From: Methanolobus psychrophilus R15
Lineage (GTDB): Archaea > Halobacteriota > Methanosarcinia > Methanosarcinales > Methanosarcinaceae
DNA length: 64,000 nt
Reading direction: 5' to 3'
Assembly (NCBI GenBank): GCA_000306725.1
Contig: CP003083.1
Location: 2,108,001 to 2,172,000 of the forward strand
The translations under genes were made by a program, and so were the position numbers. Numbering within the stretch: position 1 is the first letter of the stretch; the number at the start of each line of letters is the position of its first letter. Below, in pieces: positions 62,078-64,000 of this stretch. A model generated the notes under the pieces. It had not been told where the DNA came from. It saw only the letters and a list, made by a program, of their open reading frames with translations, and ran no database searches.

Positions 62078-63184
62078 TCATCCCCACGACCCTGTGGCCT
62101 TCCCTTCCATTGCCAGTTTCCCAAGCACACGCTTGAAACGGTCATTAACAGAAGAAGGTACAGCATTTTCGTAGGGCGTCCCTGGCAGGGGGGTAAGGTA
62201 ATGCGCATGTACAGTGCCGCCTTTCCTGCATATCCATTCTATCATTTCCAGGCTCTTGTTCTGGTCGTCTTCTGTCTCATCCGGGAAACCTACGATAAAG
62301 TCTACTACAGGAGTGATGCCATTATCAAAACATAGTTCGATTCCCAGGTACGTATCTTCTACAGTGTGACCTCTCAGGATATCTCTCAAAACGTCTTCAC
62401 TGCCGGACTGAGCACCCAGGTTCAGTCGTGTATTGTCACAATATTTAGTGATAAGCCCGATAGACTCCTCGGTAATGAACTCCGGCCTGACCTCTGAGGG
62501 GAACGTACCAAAGTAGATATTCTTTCCTTCGATACTGCGCAGCTTTGAGAGTAATTTCTCCACCCGGTCAAACCGCGGATGGACTCCGTCACTTCCATAT
62601 GCAAGCGCGTTGGATGATGTGAATCGCATATCCTTGAAGTATTTTGCCCACTTTGCGATCGAATCGATACTTCTGTGCCTGAGTTTGCCTCCGAATATAC
62701 GAGGGGTCTGGCAGTATTTGCATCTGAAAGGGCATCCTCTGCTTATCTCCATGGGGGCCATGGCGATACCGGGATCAAAACAGGGGTATTTATCCAGGTC
62801 AACAGGCTCCCTGCATGCTGTGAAAACAGCATTCCCTCTGTTATCCCTGTATGCGATGCCTTTCACCTCACATGTATCTTCCCCGGAGGTGATCGCTTTT
62901 ATGAGTTCGGGAAGGGTCTCTTCTCCTTCTCCTAAGACCACGTAGTCAAAATAGCTGAGAGTCTCCTCAGGTGATCCTGACGGGTGAGGGCCCCCGGCTA
63001 TGAATATCGAATCAGTGCCTGCACCTGTGATTTCCTCAAAAACAGAATCTTTCTGCCTGGTTGCAAAGCTGTAGACCATTATCCCGTCTCTGGGACCTTT
63101 CGATTTCTGCGCCCCTGGGAGAAGAGGCGCCAGTGCAGCGAAACTATAGGAGTTCTTATTGTCCCAGCGAAGATTGATGTCCAT
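62078..63184 (-). CDS. Radical SAM protein with B12-binding-like N-terminal domain
   Basis: From ATG 63184 (MDINLRWDNKNSYSFAAL) the protein has 368 residues. The N-terminal third has the Rossmann-like pattern of B12-binding radical SAM enzymes (SIFIAGGPHPSGSPEETL, YVVLGEGEETLPELI). The radical SAM cluster motif is SRGCPFRCKYCQTPRIFGG. The rest has LNLGAQSGSEDVLRDILRGH and VVDFIVGFPDETEDD. It resembles the archaeal TIGR04013/MJ1487-type group. The reaction is unknown. It starts four bases after the aconitase X small subunit stop, so it belongs to that operon. Confidence 0.85.
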   Translation of the reverse strand: MDINLRWDNKNSYSFAALAPLLPGAQKSKGPRDGIMVYSFATRQKDSVFEEITGAGTDSIFIAGGPHPSGSPEETLSYFDYVVLGEGEETLPELIKAITSGEDTCEVKGIAYRDNRGNAVFTACREPVDLDKYPCFDPGIAMAPMEISRGCPFRCKYCQTPRIFGGKLRHRSIDSIAKWAKYFKDMRFTSSNALAYGSDGVHPRFDRVEKLLSKLRSIEGKNIYFGTFPSEVRPEFITEESIGLITKYCDNTRLNLGAQSGSEDVLRDILRGHTVEDTYLGIELCFDNGITPVVDFIVGFPDETEDDQNKSLEMIEWICRKGGTVHAHYLTPLPGTPYENAVPSSVNDRFKRVLGKLAMEGKATGSWG

Positions 63185-63188
63185 GTGT

Positions 63189-63602
63189 TTACAATTCTGA
63201 TCCTTCAGGAATTTCCACCGACCCGGAAGTGCCGTCAACCCTGACAGTATCTCCGTTCTTCAGAACCTCGAAAGGATCCCGTTCCATCCTGTCAACAAGA
63301 GGTATACAGGATATTATTGCCCCTACCGCAACGATGGGTTCTGACTCTACATTTATCATAGCAGCGGGCGCAACATTGTTCTTTATGAGCTGGTAAAGTA
63401 CGTATGACCCTACCGTCGATCCTTTCCCCTGGGGAAACACAAGTACTCTATCCTTGATGCACTGCCCGAAAAGTTCGTGCTTTGGCTCGACTATAATCCC
63501 GGTCTTAGGGTCAACATTGCCAAGGAATGATATCGCTTCGTGTGTAAGCAGCACCTGCCCCTCTGCAACTCCCCTGGAAATCTTCCTGCATTTAATTATC
63601 AT
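63189..63602 (-). CDS. Aconitase X swivel domain / phosphomevalonate dehydratase small subunit
   Basis: The 137-residue protein has the DUF126 swivel-domain pattern: [50 protein letters not shown] and [22 protein letters not shown]. With the large subunit it forms the iron-sulfur dehydratase that makes trans-anhydromevalonate 5-phosphate in the archaeal mevalonate pathway. Its start overlaps the end of the large-subunit gene by 11 bases. Confidence 0.9.
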   Translation of the reverse strand: MIIKCRKISRGVAEGQVLLTHEAISFLGNVDPKTGIIVEPKHELFGQCIKDRVLVFPQGKGSTVGSYVLYQLIKNNVAPAAMINVESEPIVAVGAIISCIPLVDRMERDPFEVLKNGDTVRVDGTSGSVEIPEGSEL

Positions 63603-64000
63603 TCACAGCCTCCCGGATGCACTCCTCAATACTTCCGTACCTTGAGGCAACACCGCACATGCTGGGGACGTATGCAAGGGCCTTCCCGGAGTTGACCATC
63701 ATGCAACGGTAATTGTTGGTAGCAGGGGAAACTACCATGCAGGTATCACACACTACTTTTGCCCCACTTTTCTCGATATCTTTCACAAGGTCGGGATATC
63801 TTTCCGCGACCTCTCTTGAGGTGCATACCCACATCTCTTTGCTGACCTGCTTACCGGCAAGCAACCCTGCAATGCTCTCCAGTTCAGCGGGTGAGCAGTG
63901 CGGACATCCCAGGGTGATTATGTCAGTATCCCGCGAGCTTCCTCCGCATTTTCCGGTTTCGTAAACTTCCAATATCTGCTCTTTCTCAATCGTGAGATTC
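63592..64000 (-). CDS. Aconitase X catalytic domain / phosphomevalonate dehydratase large subunit (partial)
   Basis: The frame enters from the right edge of the window and ends at 63592; about 135 C-terminal residues are visible. It contains [30 protein letters not shown] and [14 protein letters not shown], the C-terminal cysteine motifs that hold the iron-sulfur cluster in aconitase X. The N-terminal part is outside the window. It is the upstream partner of the swivel-domain gene. Confidence 0.9.
   Translation of the reverse strand, partial: NLTIEKEQILEVYETGKCGGSSRDTDIITLGCPHCSPAELESIAGLLAGKQVSKEMWVCTSREVAERYPDLVKDIEKSGAKVVCDTCMVVSPATNNYRCMMVNSGKALAYVPSMCGVASRYGSIEECIREAVNDN

Overview
The window comes from a methanogenic archaeon, most likely a member of the Methanosarcinaceae (a Methanolobus- or Methanomethylovorans-like organism; the genus cannot be fixed from the sequence alone). 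The evidence is a complete mtrEDCBAFGH methyltransferase operon, a YcaO/TfuA pair of the kind that thioamidates methyl-coenzyme M reductase, a surface protein with duplicated Methanosarcina-type S-layer domains, a thermosome subunit, SRP19, Sec61 beta, RadB, an Orc1/Cdc6 protein, archaeal TATA boxes with several apparently leaderless genes, and aconitase X subunits of the archaeal mevalonate pathway. No rRNA, tRNA, CRISPR array or insertion sequence was found.

Layout. 1-1020: the 3' end of purM and two small hypothetical genes. 1112-6083 (minus): the eight-gene Na+-pumping methyl-H4SPT:coenzyme M methyltransferase operon, read mtrE to mtrH. 6339-11724: housekeeping and unknown genes (a U32 peptidase-like protein with a small cysteine protein, a TIM-barrel isomerase, UspA, SRP19 convergent with the short secG gene, mtnA). 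11954-17674: a run of membrane and stress-type genes (MFS exporter, AI-2E transporter family, two tandem HdeD-like proteins, DUF1269, LURP-one). 17925-21195: an HD phosphohydrolase, TrmI and RadB. 21575-25052: a class III ribonucleotide reductase operon (redoxin, NrdD, NrdG). 25117-31034: a DUF4349 lipoprotein, ThiL and the large S-layer-like protein. 31058-34424: an HTH regulator divergent from a sulfonate/nitrate-type ABC transporter. 34443-41447: a bactofilin-like protein, a PAS histidine kinase overlapping an alpha-toroid repeat protein, Mrp with DUF134, UppP, small membrane proteins and a DtxR-family regulator. 41512-44044: a zinc-type ABC transporter. 44071-48865: TfuA/YcaO, a 51-residue ORF, a SufS-like cysteine desulfurase and Orc1/Cdc6. 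48883-58551 (minus): a type I restriction-modification operon with extra genes. 59086-61114: thermosome and a small basic protein. 61312-64000: a cysteine-cluster protein, a radical SAM protein and the two aconitase X subunits.

How the genes work together. Mtr supplies methyl-CoM and the sodium gradient, and YcaO/TfuA matures the enzyme that consumes methyl-CoM; the adjacent cysteine desulfurase could supply sulfur (inference). The nrd operon makes deoxynucleotides without oxygen, using a redoxin as reductant. The R-M operon is the most accessory-looking segment: it carries a half-size HsdS upstream of hsdM, a full HsdS, a YhcG-type nuclease, the frameshifted remains of a COG2865-type gene, an unrecognised 176-residue protein and a YgjP-type metallopeptidase.

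Two sequence-level patterns stand out. Many transcription units end in a short hairpin that contains the stop codon and is followed by a T-tract. radB appears to lack any ATG, GTG or TTG in front of its conserved N-terminus and may start at ATA.
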